Shown in pieces: positions 26,440 to 34,376 of a DNA stretch of 64,000 nucleotides (position 1 is the stretch's first letter; the number at the start of each line of letters is the position of its first letter). This DNA is from Neptuniibacter halophilus (lineage in GTDB: Bacteria; Pseudomonadota; Gammaproteobacteria; Pseudomonadales; Balneatricaceae). The notes below the pieces were generated by a model. It ran no database searches. It saw nothing but the letters and a program-made list of their open reading frames with translations, and had not been told where the DNA came from. Position numbers and translations under genes: made by a program. The DNA lies in assembly GCF_030295765.1 (NCBI RefSeq), contig NZ_AP027292.1, positions 3,162,001 through 3,226,000 of the forward strand. Reading direction: 5' to 3'.

Positions 26440-27996
26440 TCAGGCTCCTTGCTCAGTCTTAGGTTGGAAATCTTCCGGGAAGTGCTTAACCGCGCTGTTC
26501 ACCGGGAACGGGGTCATGCCGCCCATGGCGCAGAGTGAGCCGTCGATCATGGTGTCGCACAGATCGCTGAGCAGTTCTAGATTGGCTTCACGGTTTTCGT
26601 TGTTGCGGATACGGTCGATCACCTCGACACCACGGGTAGAGCCGATTCGGCATGGGGTGCATTTACCGCAGGATTCTTCAACGCAGAACTCCATGGAAAA
26701 ACGTGCCTGTTCCGACATGTCTACGCTTTCATCGAAAGCCACTACGCCACCGTGGCCGAGTACCGCACCGATGGCGGCAAAAGCTTCGTAATCCAGCGGG
26801 GTATCCCACTGGCTTTCCGGCATATAAGCGCCCAGCGGGCCACCGACCTGTACTGCACGCATCGGCCGGCCGCTGAAGGTGCCGTCGCCGAAATCTTCCA
26901 GCAGCTCGCGAAGGGTAAGGCCAAACGCCAGCTCAATCAGGCCACCGCGTTTAATATTGCCAGCCAGTTGGAACGGCAGAGTACCCAGCGAGCGGCCCAT
27001 GCCGTAGTCAGCATAGGCCTGACCGCCCTGAGAGAGAATAAACGGAATCGCCGCCAGAGAGAGGACGTTATTGACTACTGTTGGCTGGCCAAACAGGCCG
27101 ACAATTGCGGGCAGGGGAGGCTTCGCCCGTACCAGTCCGCGCTTGCCCTCAAGGCTTTCCAGCAGGGAGGTTTCCTCGCCACAGATGTAGGCTTTGGCGC
27201 CGAGGCGTACTTCCAGATGGAAACGTTGACCGCTGCCGAGAATATTATCGCCGAGGAATCCGGCTGCTTCGGCTTTTTCGATCGCCTCGTTGAGAATCTG
27301 GTGTGCCACCGGATATTCCGAGCGCAGGTAGATGTAACCCTGAGTTGCGCCGACCGCCAGACCGGCGATGGTCATCCCCTCAATCAGCATATACGGGTCG
27401 GCTTCCATTACCATGCGGTCGGCAAAGGTGCCGGAGTCGCCTTCGTCGGCGTTGCAGACGATATATTTCTGATCCTGTCCGGACACCGCATCAAGCACGG
27501 TCTGCCACTTAATACCGGTTGGGAAGGCGGCACCACCGCGACCACGCAGGCCGGAGCTTTTGACCTCATCGACAATGGCCTGAGGATCCATCTGCAGCGC
27601 TTTTTTCAGGCCGTTGAAGCCATCCAGTGACTGGTAGTCTGCAAGGGACACCGGATCGGTGATCCCGGCACGAGCGAAGGTCAGGCGCTGCTGTTTCTTC
27701 AGATAAGGGATCGCTTCGGTCAGACCCTGACATAGCGGATGATCGGTTGAGCCCTGCAGAAAGCCGGAATTGAACAGGCTGTCGATATCGGTGCGCTCAA
27801 CCGGGCCATAAGCGATACGCCCGTTCGCGGTTTCCACCTCGATCATCGGTTCCAGCCAGAACAGGCCGCGTGAACCGTTACGCACGATCTCTACGGGCTC
27901 GCCGCGCTGTTCTGCTTCGGCGGCGATCTCTGCGGCAATCTGGTTGGCGCCCATCGCCAGTGCTGTTGTATCGCGGGGGATATAGATCTTGCTCAT
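26440..27996 (-). CDS. fdsB: NAD-formate dehydrogenase beta (diaphorase) subunit
   Basis: 518 residues, NuoF-like. It passes electrons from FdsA to NAD+. Domains: N-terminal thioredoxin-like region (about 1-100), FMN/NAD part with GLRGRGGAAFPTGIKW and CGEETSLLESLEGKRGLVR, and a 4Fe-4S site ESCGKCTPCRIGSTRG with the fourth Cys in GSLCAMGG. It overlaps fdsG by 4 nt, indicating coupling. Cytoplasmic, soluble. Confidence 0.95.
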   Translation of the reverse strand: MSKIYIPRDTTALAMGANQIAAEIAAEAEQRGEPVEIVRNGSRGLFWLEPMIEVETANGRIAYGPVERTDIDSLFNSGFLQGSTDHPLCQGLTEAIPYLKKQQRLTFARAGITDPVSLADYQSLDGFNGLKKALQMDPQAIVDEVKSSGLRGRGGAAFPTGIKWQTVLDAVSGQDQKYIVCNADEGDSGTFADRMVMEADPYMLIEGMTIAGLAVGATQGYIYLRSEYPVAHQILNEAIEKAEAAGFLGDNILGSGQRFHLEVRLGAKAYICGEETSLLESLEGKRGLVRAKPPLPAIVGLFGQPTVVNNVLSLAAIPFILSQGGQAYADYGMGRSLGTLPFQLAGNIKRGGLIELAFGLTLRELLEDFGDGTFSGRPMRAVQVGGPLGAYMPESQWDTPLDYEAFAAIGAVLGHGGVVAFDESVDMSEQARFSMEFCVEESCGKCTPCRIGSTRGVEVIDRIRNNENREANLELLSDLCDTMIDGSLCAMGGMTPFPVNSAVKHFPEDFQPKTEQGA

Positions 27997-28487
27997 GACA
28001 GCACCTCCAGCTTCTGGGTCTGCAATTCGCTGACCAGTTGATCAAACTTATCGGCGGTGACCCGGCCGACGATCTCGTCATTCACTCTGACCGAAGGCGC
28101 GCAGGCACAGTTGCCGAGGCAGTAAACCGGTTCCAGTGTCAGAGTGCGGTCTCCAGTGGTCTGGTGATAATCGATCCCCAGACTGGATTTTGCATGAGCC
28201 TCTAACTGGCGTGCGCCCATCGCCTGACAGGCTTCGGCACGGCATATCTCGACCTGATGCTTGCCCGGCGGGGTGGTGCGGAACTGATGGTAAAAGCTGA
28301 TCACACCGTGAATTTCAGCACGGGACTGGTTCAGGGCTTCGGCGATGCTGCCGACAGACTCCGGCGGAATGTAGCCGAGGCGCTCCTGAATGGCATGAAG
28401 GATCGGTAGCAATGCACCGGGCTTATGCTTCAGTTCAGAAATTACTTCGGATACTTGCTGCTGCAAAGGCTCATGGAAGACGGTCAT
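27993..28487 (-). CDS. fdsG: NAD-formate dehydrogenase gamma subunit
   Basis: 164 residues, NuoE-like thioredoxin-fold [2Fe-2S] protein. Ligand Cys are in CRAEACQAMG and YCLGNCACAPSV. It docks with FdsB as NuoE does with NuoF. Start 28487 (MTVFHEPLQQQVSEVI) is the family N-terminus; the frame to 28544 would reach into the operator. First gene of the operon; a putative operator lies 16 nt upstream of its start. Confidence 0.93.
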   Translation of the reverse strand: MTVFHEPLQQQVSEVISELKHKPGALLPILHAIQERLGYIPPESVGSIAEALNQSRAEIHGVISFYHQFRTTPPGKHQVEICRAEACQAMGARQLEAHAKSSLGIDYHQTTGDRTLTLEPVYCLGNCACAPSVRVNDEIVGRVTADKFDQLVSELQTQKLEVLS

Positions 28488-28502
28488 GTTTATTCTCACT
28501 TT

Positions 28503-28526
28503 AAATATGAACTTTCGTGCATATTT
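28503..28526. promoter_or_regulatory. Candidate FdsR-type operator, copy 1 (fds side)
   Basis: AAATATGAACTTTCGTGCAT continuing ATTT; the ATATG/CATAT ends make an imperfect dyad. It matches copy 2 at 28603-28626 at 19 of 24 bases in the same orientation, 100 bp away. It lies just before fdsG. Confidence 0.6.
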
Positions 28527-28602
28527 GGTGGCTCTGGTAGCCAAAAGCGCGCTACCTGTACTTTTATTATGGATTTAAAGTAGCATTTAGTGTCTTTTTT
28601 AA

Positions 28603-28626
28603 AAATATGAAATGTCGTGCATATGA
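28603..28626. promoter_or_regulatory. Candidate FdsR-type operator, copy 2 (regulator side)
   Basis: AAATATGAAATGTCGTGCAT continuing ATGA. It overlaps the start codon of the divergent regulator at 28623, which fits autorepression. The core CGTGCATAT is identical to copy 1. Confidence 0.6.
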
Positions 28627-29687
28627 AAAGGGTTCAGGTCGTTCCAACATGGTCGTTCCGTGATTCAGAGGGTAACCGTCTGAATCCTCAGCTATTTTCG
28701 CTGCTGGGGGCGATCCATGAATACGGAAAACTCACCGAGGCAACGTCGCAAACAGGCATTTCCTACCGTCATGGCTGGAATCTGCTGAATACTTGGGCCG
28801 CTTTTTTCGGCTTGCCGCTGGTTGAGATGCAAAAGGGCAAGGGAGCACGGCTGACCGCACTGGGCGAGAAACTGCTCTGGGCGGAACAGCGTGTTGTTGC
28901 ACGTCTGGAACCGCAATTGGAAAGCCTGGCTTCGGAGCTGAATCTTGAGATTCATCGGGCGCTGGAAGGGGTTAATCCTTTGTTGCGCTTACACGCCAGT
29001 CACGGTTATGCGGTGGCGCTGTTACCGGATTTCACCGATGAAATACAGCTTGATCTGCAATACAAAAGTGCTGAAGAGGCGCTGGCCTCGCTGAGCCGCG
29101 GCGCCTGTGATGTGGCGGGCTTTCACCTGCCGATGGAGGGGATGAGCGAATCCCTGCATGAAACCTACAGCCGCTACCTCAAACCCCGGGTACATCGGGT
29201 GATTAAATTTATTACCCGGCGGCAGGGGCTGATGGTAAAGCCGGACAACCCGAAAGGCATTGAAGGGTTGCAGGATCTGATCCGACCCGAGATTAAGTTC
29301 ATTAACCGGCAGAAAGACTCCGGTACGCGGGCGCTGCTCGATCACCTGCTGAAGCGCAATAAAGTCAGCCCGTCCAAGATCAGCGGCTATAACGATGAAG
29401 AGTTTACCCACTCTGCGGTTGCTGCTTTTGTTGCCGCCGGCATGGCCGATGTGGGCATGGGCGTTGAAGCCGCCGCACGGCAGTTTGGTCTTCATTTTAT
29501 ACCGTTATCTTGTGAGCGGTATCTGTTGGTTTGCCACAACAAAACCCTTAAACAGGAGTCGGTGGTGCGGTTGCTCACGGCAATCCGGCAGCCTGAGTTC
29601 CATGAAGCAGTCCTGCGTTTACCGGGCTATACACCGGATGATTGCGGCAGTGTGGTGGGGTTAAGTGAGGTCTTTTCGCAGGGATAG
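28623..29687 (+). CDS. ModE-like regulator with substrate-binding domain, FdsR type
   Basis: About 354 residues. An N-terminal ModE/LysR-like winged helix (LNPQLFSLLGAIHEYGKLTEATSQTGISYRHGWNLL) is followed by a periplasmic-binding-protein-like domain of the molybdate/tungstate type (FINRQKDSGTRALLDHLL, then ADVGMGVEAAARQFG). Members next to fds operons regulate formate dehydrogenase, sensing formate or molybdate. It is divergent from fdsG, and two copies of a shared motif lie between them. ATG 28623 is taken rather than GTG 28617. No Shine-Dalgarno is obvious, as the operator covers it. Confidence 0.85.
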   Translation: MKRVQVVPTWSFRDSEGNRLNPQLFSLLGAIHEYGKLTEATSQTGISYRHGWNLLNTWAAFFGLPLVEMQKGKGARLTALGEKLLWAEQRVVARLEPQLESLASELNLEIHRALEGVNPLLRLHASHGYAVALLPDFTDEIQLDLQYKSAEEALASLSRGACDVAGFHLPMEGMSESLHETYSRYLKPRVHRVIKFITRRQGLMVKPDNPKGIEGLQDLIRPEIKFINRQKDSGTRALLDHLLKRNKVSPSKISGYNDEEFTHSAVAAFVAAGMADVGMGVEAAARQFGLHFIPLSCERYLLVCHNKTLKQESVVRLLTAIRQPEFHEAVLRLPGYTPDDCGSVVGLSEVFSQG

Positions 29688-29702
29688 CACCGTGGTTTGA
29701 TT

Positions 29703-30056
29703 GACGGTGCAATACGCTGCGCTATTGCACCCTACGGTGATCCCGAGCTCGAAGGCATGCAGGTTGGGTTAGCGTAGCGTAACCCGACAAAAAGTTGGTG
29801 TGGAAAGAGGTTTGGTGCAATACGCTGTGCTATTGCACCCTACGGTAAATGCCAGTTTGGCAGGTATGTAGGTTGGGTTAGCGCAGCGTAACCCGACGAA
29901 AAGGTTGGTGTGGAAAGGGATTGGGTGCAATACGCTGCGCTATTGCACCCTACGGTGATCCCTAGCTCGAAGGCATGCAGGTTAGCGTAGCGTAACCCGA
30001 CAAAAAGGTGGGTGTGGAAAGGGATTGGGTGCAATATGCCACGCTATTGCACCCTA
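29703..30056. repeat. Tandem array of two palindromic units
   Basis: No gene. Unit A, a 26-nt palindrome built on GGTGCAATA/TATTGCACC, occurs at 29706, 29814, 29924 and 30028 (spacing 108, 110, 104). Unit B, built on GGGTTAGCG/CGTAACCC, lies between them at 29766, 29875 and a shortened copy at 29981. The spacer TGTGGAAAG is also repeated. About 3.3 periods are present. Each unit would form a stable hairpin. Similar GTAGGGTGCAATAG-type repeats are widespread in environmental proteobacteria. Confidence 0.85.
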
Positions 30057-30092
30057 CATTACTGCCATATCAGGTGGGGCTGGTTTACGTTG

Positions 30093-30776
30093 TTAAATCT
30101 CACTGGCCGCGGGGATTTCAGCGAAGACGCTGTTATCCATCCAGTCGGTGACGTTGCTGGTCAGCTCCCGGGGGCCAATGATCTGTAGCTTCTGTTCGCG
30201 GATGGCAGCTTTATAGCTGAGATCGCCCATCCAGATTTCGATCATGGTTCTGAGATCGGTGTTGAACCAGATATCCACCTCGCGGCCCGGATCCAGCGTG
30301 CACATATCCAGTTGTTTCTCTTCGACCACAATCCACCACTTACTCAGTTGTTCCAGATCGCTGAAGTTAAAGCAGATTGTGGTGGTACCGCCGGGGAGTT
30401 TATCGGCATTGATGCTACGTTCGAGATAGAGCATCAACAGTTCCACATCCAGTTCCGCATCGGAGATCTGGCCCCGGGTACAGCGCATTCCCCACTCGCC
30501 GATCTGCTGGATGATGGGCGCCAGTTCTTTACCTCGCTGGGTGAGGAAGTATTCGTAGCCGCGCTGGCCGGGTATTTTTTTGCGGATAATCAGCCCGTGC
30601 TCGCAGAGTTCACTCAGGCGTTTGCTGAGCATGGTCGGGGAAATAGTCGCCATGCCGCGCTGAAAATCGTTAAACCGCCTGCCGCCCATGATCAGCTCTC
30701 TGATAATCAGCAGAGTCCACTTTTCACCCAGAATTTCCGCCGCTTTGGCCACCGGGCAGAATTGTAAATATTGCAT
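30093..30776 (-). CDS. HxlR-family regulator with C-terminal ligand-type domain
   Basis: 227 residues. N-terminal HxlR winged helix (CPVAKAAEILGEKWTLLIIREL, then SPTMLSKRLSELCEHGLI) with the family Cys near residue 7. The second half (about 110-220) resembles a sterol-carrier-like SCP2 fold, as in a known HxlR subgroup. Divergent from the DUF4242 gene, with a perfect 17-nt palindrome between them that it probably binds (inference). The signal could be a thiol-reactive compound through the Cys. Confidence 0.85.
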   Translation of the reverse strand: MQYLQFCPVAKAAEILGEKWTLLIIRELIMGGRRFNDFQRGMATISPTMLSKRLSELCEHGLIIRKKIPGQRGYEYFLTQRGKELAPIIQQIGEWGMRCTRGQISDAELDVELLMLYLERSINADKLPGGTTTICFNFSDLEQLSKWWIVVEEKQLDMCTLDPGREVDIWFNTDLRTMIEIWMGDLSYKAAIREQKLQIIGPRELTSNVTDWMDNSVFAEIPAASEI

Positions 30777-30809
30777 ATAACACTCTGTATTTTCTTGGTT
30801 TTTATTCTT

Positions 30810-30826
30810 ACTACAGATTCTGTAGT
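30810..30826. promoter_or_regulatory. Perfect 17-nt palindrome between divergent genes
   Basis: ACTACAGA-T-TCTGTAGT. It lies 34 nt before the HxlR start and 87 nt before the DUF4242 start, a fitting operator for the HxlR dimer. Confidence 0.65.
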
Positions 30827-30913
30827 GAGCTGCTACGGATTAGGAATAAACCCTGCCGCAGGCTTCGTACTAGCATCGGGGCCTCAAACAAAAATAAGAG
30901 GGAGTAAACCACT

Positions 30914-31198
30914 ATGCCTAAATTCATCATTGAGCGTGACATCCCGGAAATCGGCTCTGCAGATCAGGCGGCTTTAAGTGCCGCGGCTGAGAAGTCCAAT
31001 TCTGTGCTGTCGGCGATGCAGGCAGAGCAGAAGGCTATTGAGTGGCAGCACAGCTATGTGGCAGGGGATAAAACCTACTGCGTTTATGAGTGTGCTTCTG
31101 AGGATCTGATTCATGAACATGCCCGACGCAGCGGGTTTCCCGCCAGCACGGTAACTGAGGTCAGAAATCAGATTGATCCTTCCACCGCAGATCGCTGA
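30914..31198 (+). CDS. DUF4242 (SCO4226-like nickel-binding) protein
   Basis: 94 residues: PKFIIERDIPEIG, then WQHSYVAGDKTYCVYECASE, then HARRSGFPASTVTEVRNQID. This is the ferredoxin-like DUF4242 family; a Streptomyces member binds nickel through His residues. Cytoplasmic. A strong GAGGGAG ribosome site precedes it. Divergent from the HxlR regulator and probably its target. Function unproven. Confidence 0.85.
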   Translation: MPKFIIERDIPEIGSADQAALSAAAEKSNSVLSAMQAEQKAIEWQHSYVAGDKTYCVYECASEDLIHEHARRSGFPASTVTEVRNQIDPSTADR

Positions 31199-31351
31199 TT
31201 CAGCCAAAGCCGGTTTGTGACCCAGACTCACATTAGCACCGGTAACAAGGGCCTTAATACTGTACTTAAGGCCCCTGTATTTAGAACTTTCATATAGTTA
31301 TGGCGGAGTGGAAACCGCTCTAGCATAGAAAATTAAGCCAGCGTCGATCTC

Positions 31352-33514
31352 ATGGTTATGTGCTATCTGAATTCCTTTCTGTTGCGTCTTTACGCTTTCC
31401 TGCTTCTGTTGATGGCTTCTATCCTGATTCTGTTGATGAGTCCTCTCTCGCTTCAGGCGGGAGTCATGGATAAAGCGATGATGGAAAAGGCTTTTCCCTC
31501 GCCCTACATTGTGGGTGACAAAGACAGCGTTCTGCCGATCTGGCCGCTTTATCAGCAGATTTCTACCGACACACCGCTGGTGGGCTATGCCTTTGAGTCA
31601 ATCGATATGGCGGCCGTACCGGGTTTTGCGGGTGTTCCATATAACCTGTTGGTGGCGATCGATCCGGACGGGGTGTTTCTGGATGTGAAGGTGCTCTCTC
31701 ATCATGAGCCGGTGTTTCTTGAAGGGCTGGGTGAGAAGCCGCTGGTAGATTTTGCCAGACAGTATCAGGGCATCTCGTTGATGCAGAATATCAAGATTGA
31801 TGCGAATCCCTCGGCTGCGGCACGTGCCAATACCGCAAATGCTTATATAGACGGCGTGACCAAGGCGACCGCCTCGGTGCGTATCTTCAATCAGTCTGTG
31901 CTGTCGTCGGCGCTGGTTGTGGCGCGTGAAAAGCTGGGTTTTGCCAAGGGGCGGGATCCGGAACTGATCGCCCGGCTTAACCGAGATCTTTACAAACCGA
32001 TGGCGTGGCAGACACTGCTGGATGAAGGGCTGATCAGACGTTTCCGCTTCGCTAACCAGGATGTGGAGAAGCTGTTTATCGACACCATTGGTGAAGGTCA
32101 GGATGAGGTGGCGCTGGAGGCGCCGGATGAGACTTTTATCGAGCTTTATGTGGCTAATCTGGCGTTGCCGGCGGTCGGACGTAATCTCCTTACCGAGAGG
32201 GCATGGCAGTATTTGCGCGAAAATATCGGCGCAAATGATCAGGTTCTGCTGGTGATTGGTAACGGGCGTTACTCTTTTGTCGGTGAGGATTTTGTTCGTG
32301 GCAAAGTACCTGAGCGGATCAGTCTGCAGCAGGCGGGGCTGCCTATTGAGATGCGTGACTTTGATCTGAGTGATCGTCTGGATCTGTTCGATCTGGCGTA
32401 TCAGATTAAGCTACCGGAGGCGCTTGAAGACTATGAGTGGAAGGCGTTTCATGTGATCGCGCAGGCGGGACTGGATCCGGCTTTTCCTTACGAATATCAG
32501 TTGCATGTCACCCGGCAGAAGGGCTGGCTTTATCCGGATAGTGTCAGCAAAACGCTGGATTTTGAAACCCGGTTACCGGATGAGTATTACATTGCCGCTG
32601 AAACCGATAACAAAACCTGGCACAGCCTCTGGTCGGGCCGTACTGCAGATATCGTGGTTCTGCTGGGTGGATTACTGCTGCTGACGCTGGTGCTGATCCG
32701 CCAGCCGCTGCTGACCCGTGGCAAACAGCATCTGAGCTGGTTTCGCCCGGTGTATCTGGTTTTCACGCTGGTATTTATCGGCTGGTACGCTCAGGGGCAG
32801 CTTTCAATCGTCAATATCACCGGCATTTTGCAGGCATGGCTGGCGGATCGCAGTCTGGAGTTTTTCCTCTACGATCCGATGACCGTGATTCTCTGGGCGT
32901 ATATCGGTGTGACGTTCTTTATCTGGGGACGCGGCACCTTCTGCGGCTGGTTGTGCCCGTTCGGCGCTTTGCAGGAGTTGATCGGTAAGCTGCTGGCATT
33001 TCTTAAACTGCCGCAACTGAAGGTATCCGACAAACTCGATGCCCGCCTTAAATGGATCAAGTATGTTGTTCTGTTCGGCATTCTGCTGACGGCCGTGCTC
33101 TCAGTGCCTCTGACCGGATCGGTGGTGGAGATTGAGCCGTTCAAAACCAGTATCACACTGATCTTTGACCGATCATGGCCCTTTGTCCTCTGGGCGGTGA
33201 CGCTGCTGGTACTGAGCCTGTTTGTCTATAAAGGCTACTGCCGGTATATCTGTCCGCTGGGTGCGGCAATGGCTATCTTCGGAAAACTGCGCATCGTTAA
33301 CTGGCTGCCCCGTCGGCAGGAGTGTGGCTCTCCCTGTCAGTTGTGTAACAAACGCTGCGAGTATCAGTCTATCGAGCCAGACGGCAAAATTGATTACGAC
33401 GAATGCTTCCAGTGTCTGGATTGTGTGGTGATCTACGAAGACAGCCAGCAATGCGTTCCCTTGATTGTTGAGCAGCGCGGCGGACGCAAGCTGAAGGTGA
33501 AGAATGTGGCTTAG
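31352..33514 (+). CDS. NosR/NirI-like FMN-binding and 4Fe-4S membrane protein
   Basis: 720 residues. Signal anchor (LLRLYAFLLLLMASILILLM), then a periplasmic FMN_bind domain (about 90-190) in which GVTKATASV is the likely covalent flavinylation site. A long periplasmic part follows, then about five spans (about 430-650) with CGWLCPFGALQE and CRYICPLGAAMAI, the polyferredoxin CxxxCP pairs. Last, a cytoplasmic cluster region CGSPCQLCNKRC and CFQCLDC. This is NosR architecture, usually feeding electrons to N2O reductase, but no nosZ or maturation gene is adjacent here. It may serve another periplasmic reductase. Confidence 0.85.
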   Translation: MVMCYLNSFLLRLYAFLLLLMASILILLMSPLSLQAGVMDKAMMEKAFPSPYIVGDKDSVLPIWPLYQQISTDTPLVGYAFESIDMAAVPGFAGVPYNLLVAIDPDGVFLDVKVLSHHEPVFLEGLGEKPLVDFARQYQGISLMQNIKIDANPSAAARANTANAYIDGVTKATASVRIFNQSVLSSALVVAREKLGFAKGRDPELIARLNRDLYKPMAWQTLLDEGLIRRFRFANQDVEKLFIDTIGEGQDEVALEAPDETFIELYVANLALPAVGRNLLTERAWQYLRENIGANDQVLLVIGNGRYSFVGEDFVRGKVPERISLQQAGLPIEMRDFDLSDRLDLFDLAYQIKLPEALEDYEWKAFHVIAQAGLDPAFPYEYQLHVTRQKGWLYPDSVSKTLDFETRLPDEYYIAAETDNKTWHSLWSGRTADIVVLLGGLLLLTLVLIRQPLLTRGKQHLSWFRPVYLVFTLVFIGWYAQGQLSIVNITGILQAWLADRSLEFFLYDPMTVILWAYIGVTFFIWGRGTFCGWLCPFGALQELIGKLLAFLKLPQLKVSDKLDARLKWIKYVVLFGILLTAVLSVPLTGSVVEIEPFKTSITLIFDRSWPFVLWAVTLLVLSLFVYKGYCRYICPLGAAMAIFGKLRIVNWLPRRQECGSPCQLCNKRCEYQSIEPDGKIDYDECFQCLDCVVIYEDSQQCVPLIVEQRGGRKLKVKNVA

Positions 33515-33654
33515 AAGGATGTGATGTTTTGTTGCTATATGCGACAAATTGTTGCATTCTTCGTTCTGGTAAGTGCTAAGTTGCAGAGAGGTGTTATCTA
33601 TAATCTCTGCTGAAACACGCGCAATAAACGAGTGGCAGAATGGAGTATGTGCTG

Positions 33655-33885
33655 ATGGCTACAAGTGTCCGTTTAGACGATGCGTTCGTAGAAGACGTAA
33701 AAATTTACTCTGAAGTCTCAAGCCGGTCGGTGCCAAAGCAAATTGAACACTGGGCAAAAATTGGCAAGATCGCTGAAGAAAACCCCGAGCTATCCTATGC
33801 GTTCATAAAAGATGCGTTGCTGGCTCGTGAAGAGATGACTGCGGGTAAGGTGACCAGATATGTCAGGAGATCATCAAAGGATTGA
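33655..33885 (+). CDS. ParD-like type II antitoxin
   Basis: 76 residues. ATSVRLDDAFVEDVKIYSEVSSRSVPKQIEHWAKIGKIAEENP matches the ParD-like antitoxin family with an N-terminal ribbon-helix-helix. It overlaps the toxin gene by 26 nt. Start 33655 has GGAG ten bases upstream. An inverted repeat GCAGAGA/TCTCTGC (33583-33610) before it could be the autoregulatory operator. Confidence 0.82.
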   Translation: MATSVRLDDAFVEDVKIYSEVSSRSVPKQIEHWAKIGKIAEENPELSYAFIKDALLAREEMTAGKVTRYVRRSSKD

Positions 33886-34183
33886 GGTTTATGAATCCAG
33901 GCTCTTCAAAAGGGTCATGGACTCATTGGATGAAAAAACGCTTACAAGGGTGGAAGATGAGATCGAGAAAATCATCGAAAACCCGGAAATCGGCATCCGG
34001 AAAAAAGCTGATCTGAAGTTTCTCTGGGTTCACAAATTCAAAATAGATGGGCGGGAGATGCTGCTCGGTTACCACTGGAACGAGGGGCGTCTGGAGCTTT
34101 ATCTGCTTAATATCGGCCCACATGAGAATTTTTACCGGGATGCGAAGAAGCGACGGAAATCGGATTTAAAGCTGCTAAGATGA
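33860..34183 (+). CDS. RelE/ParE-like type II toxin
   Basis: 107 residues. YESRLFKRVMDSLDEKTLTRVEDEIEKIIENPEIG, then LKFLWVHKFKIDGREMLLGYHW and YLLNIGPHENFYRDAKK are RelE/ParE-fold features (the conserved NxGPHENFYR end). Likely a ribosome-dependent mRNA interferase or gyrase-type toxin; which of the two is not readable. The gene is co-translated with the antitoxin. Confidence 0.85.
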   Translation: MSGDHQRIEVYESRLFKRVMDSLDEKTLTRVEDEIEKIIENPEIGIRKKADLKFLWVHKFKIDGREMLLGYHWNEGRLELYLLNIGPHENFYRDAKKRRKSDLKLLR

Positions 34184-34207
34184 TCCGCAACCTTCTGGTA
34201 TTCAGAG

Positions 34208-34229
34208 CCCGCCATTGTGCGGGTTTTTT
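34208..34229 (+). terminator. Terminator after the toxin-antitoxin pair
   Basis: CCCGC/GCGGG stem, 6-nt loop, six T residues. Confidence 0.75.
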
Positions 34230-34249
34230 ATGACTGGTGGGGGAAAGTA

Positions 34250-34274
34250 AAACGGCTGCACAGAGCAGCCGTTT
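34250..34274. terminator. Second hairpin, possible terminator
   Basis: AAACGGCTGC/GCAGCCGTTT 10-bp arms with a 5-nt loop and no real T run. It could be a bidirectional stop between the toxin gene and the convergent 34377-35174 gene. Confidence 0.5.
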
Positions 34275-34376
34275 AGTCGGATCGAGCTTAGTCTTTTTGA
34301 CAGTGTCTGAATTGCACTAGCTTTACTGTGAGCACTATTTGTGAATTACTTACCAAGTACTTTATGAAAATAGTGA

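Noticed and set aside
29703..30056. CRISPR array
   Set aside because: Repeats are palindromic, 104-110 bp apart, and the spacers are themselves repeated; no cas genes.
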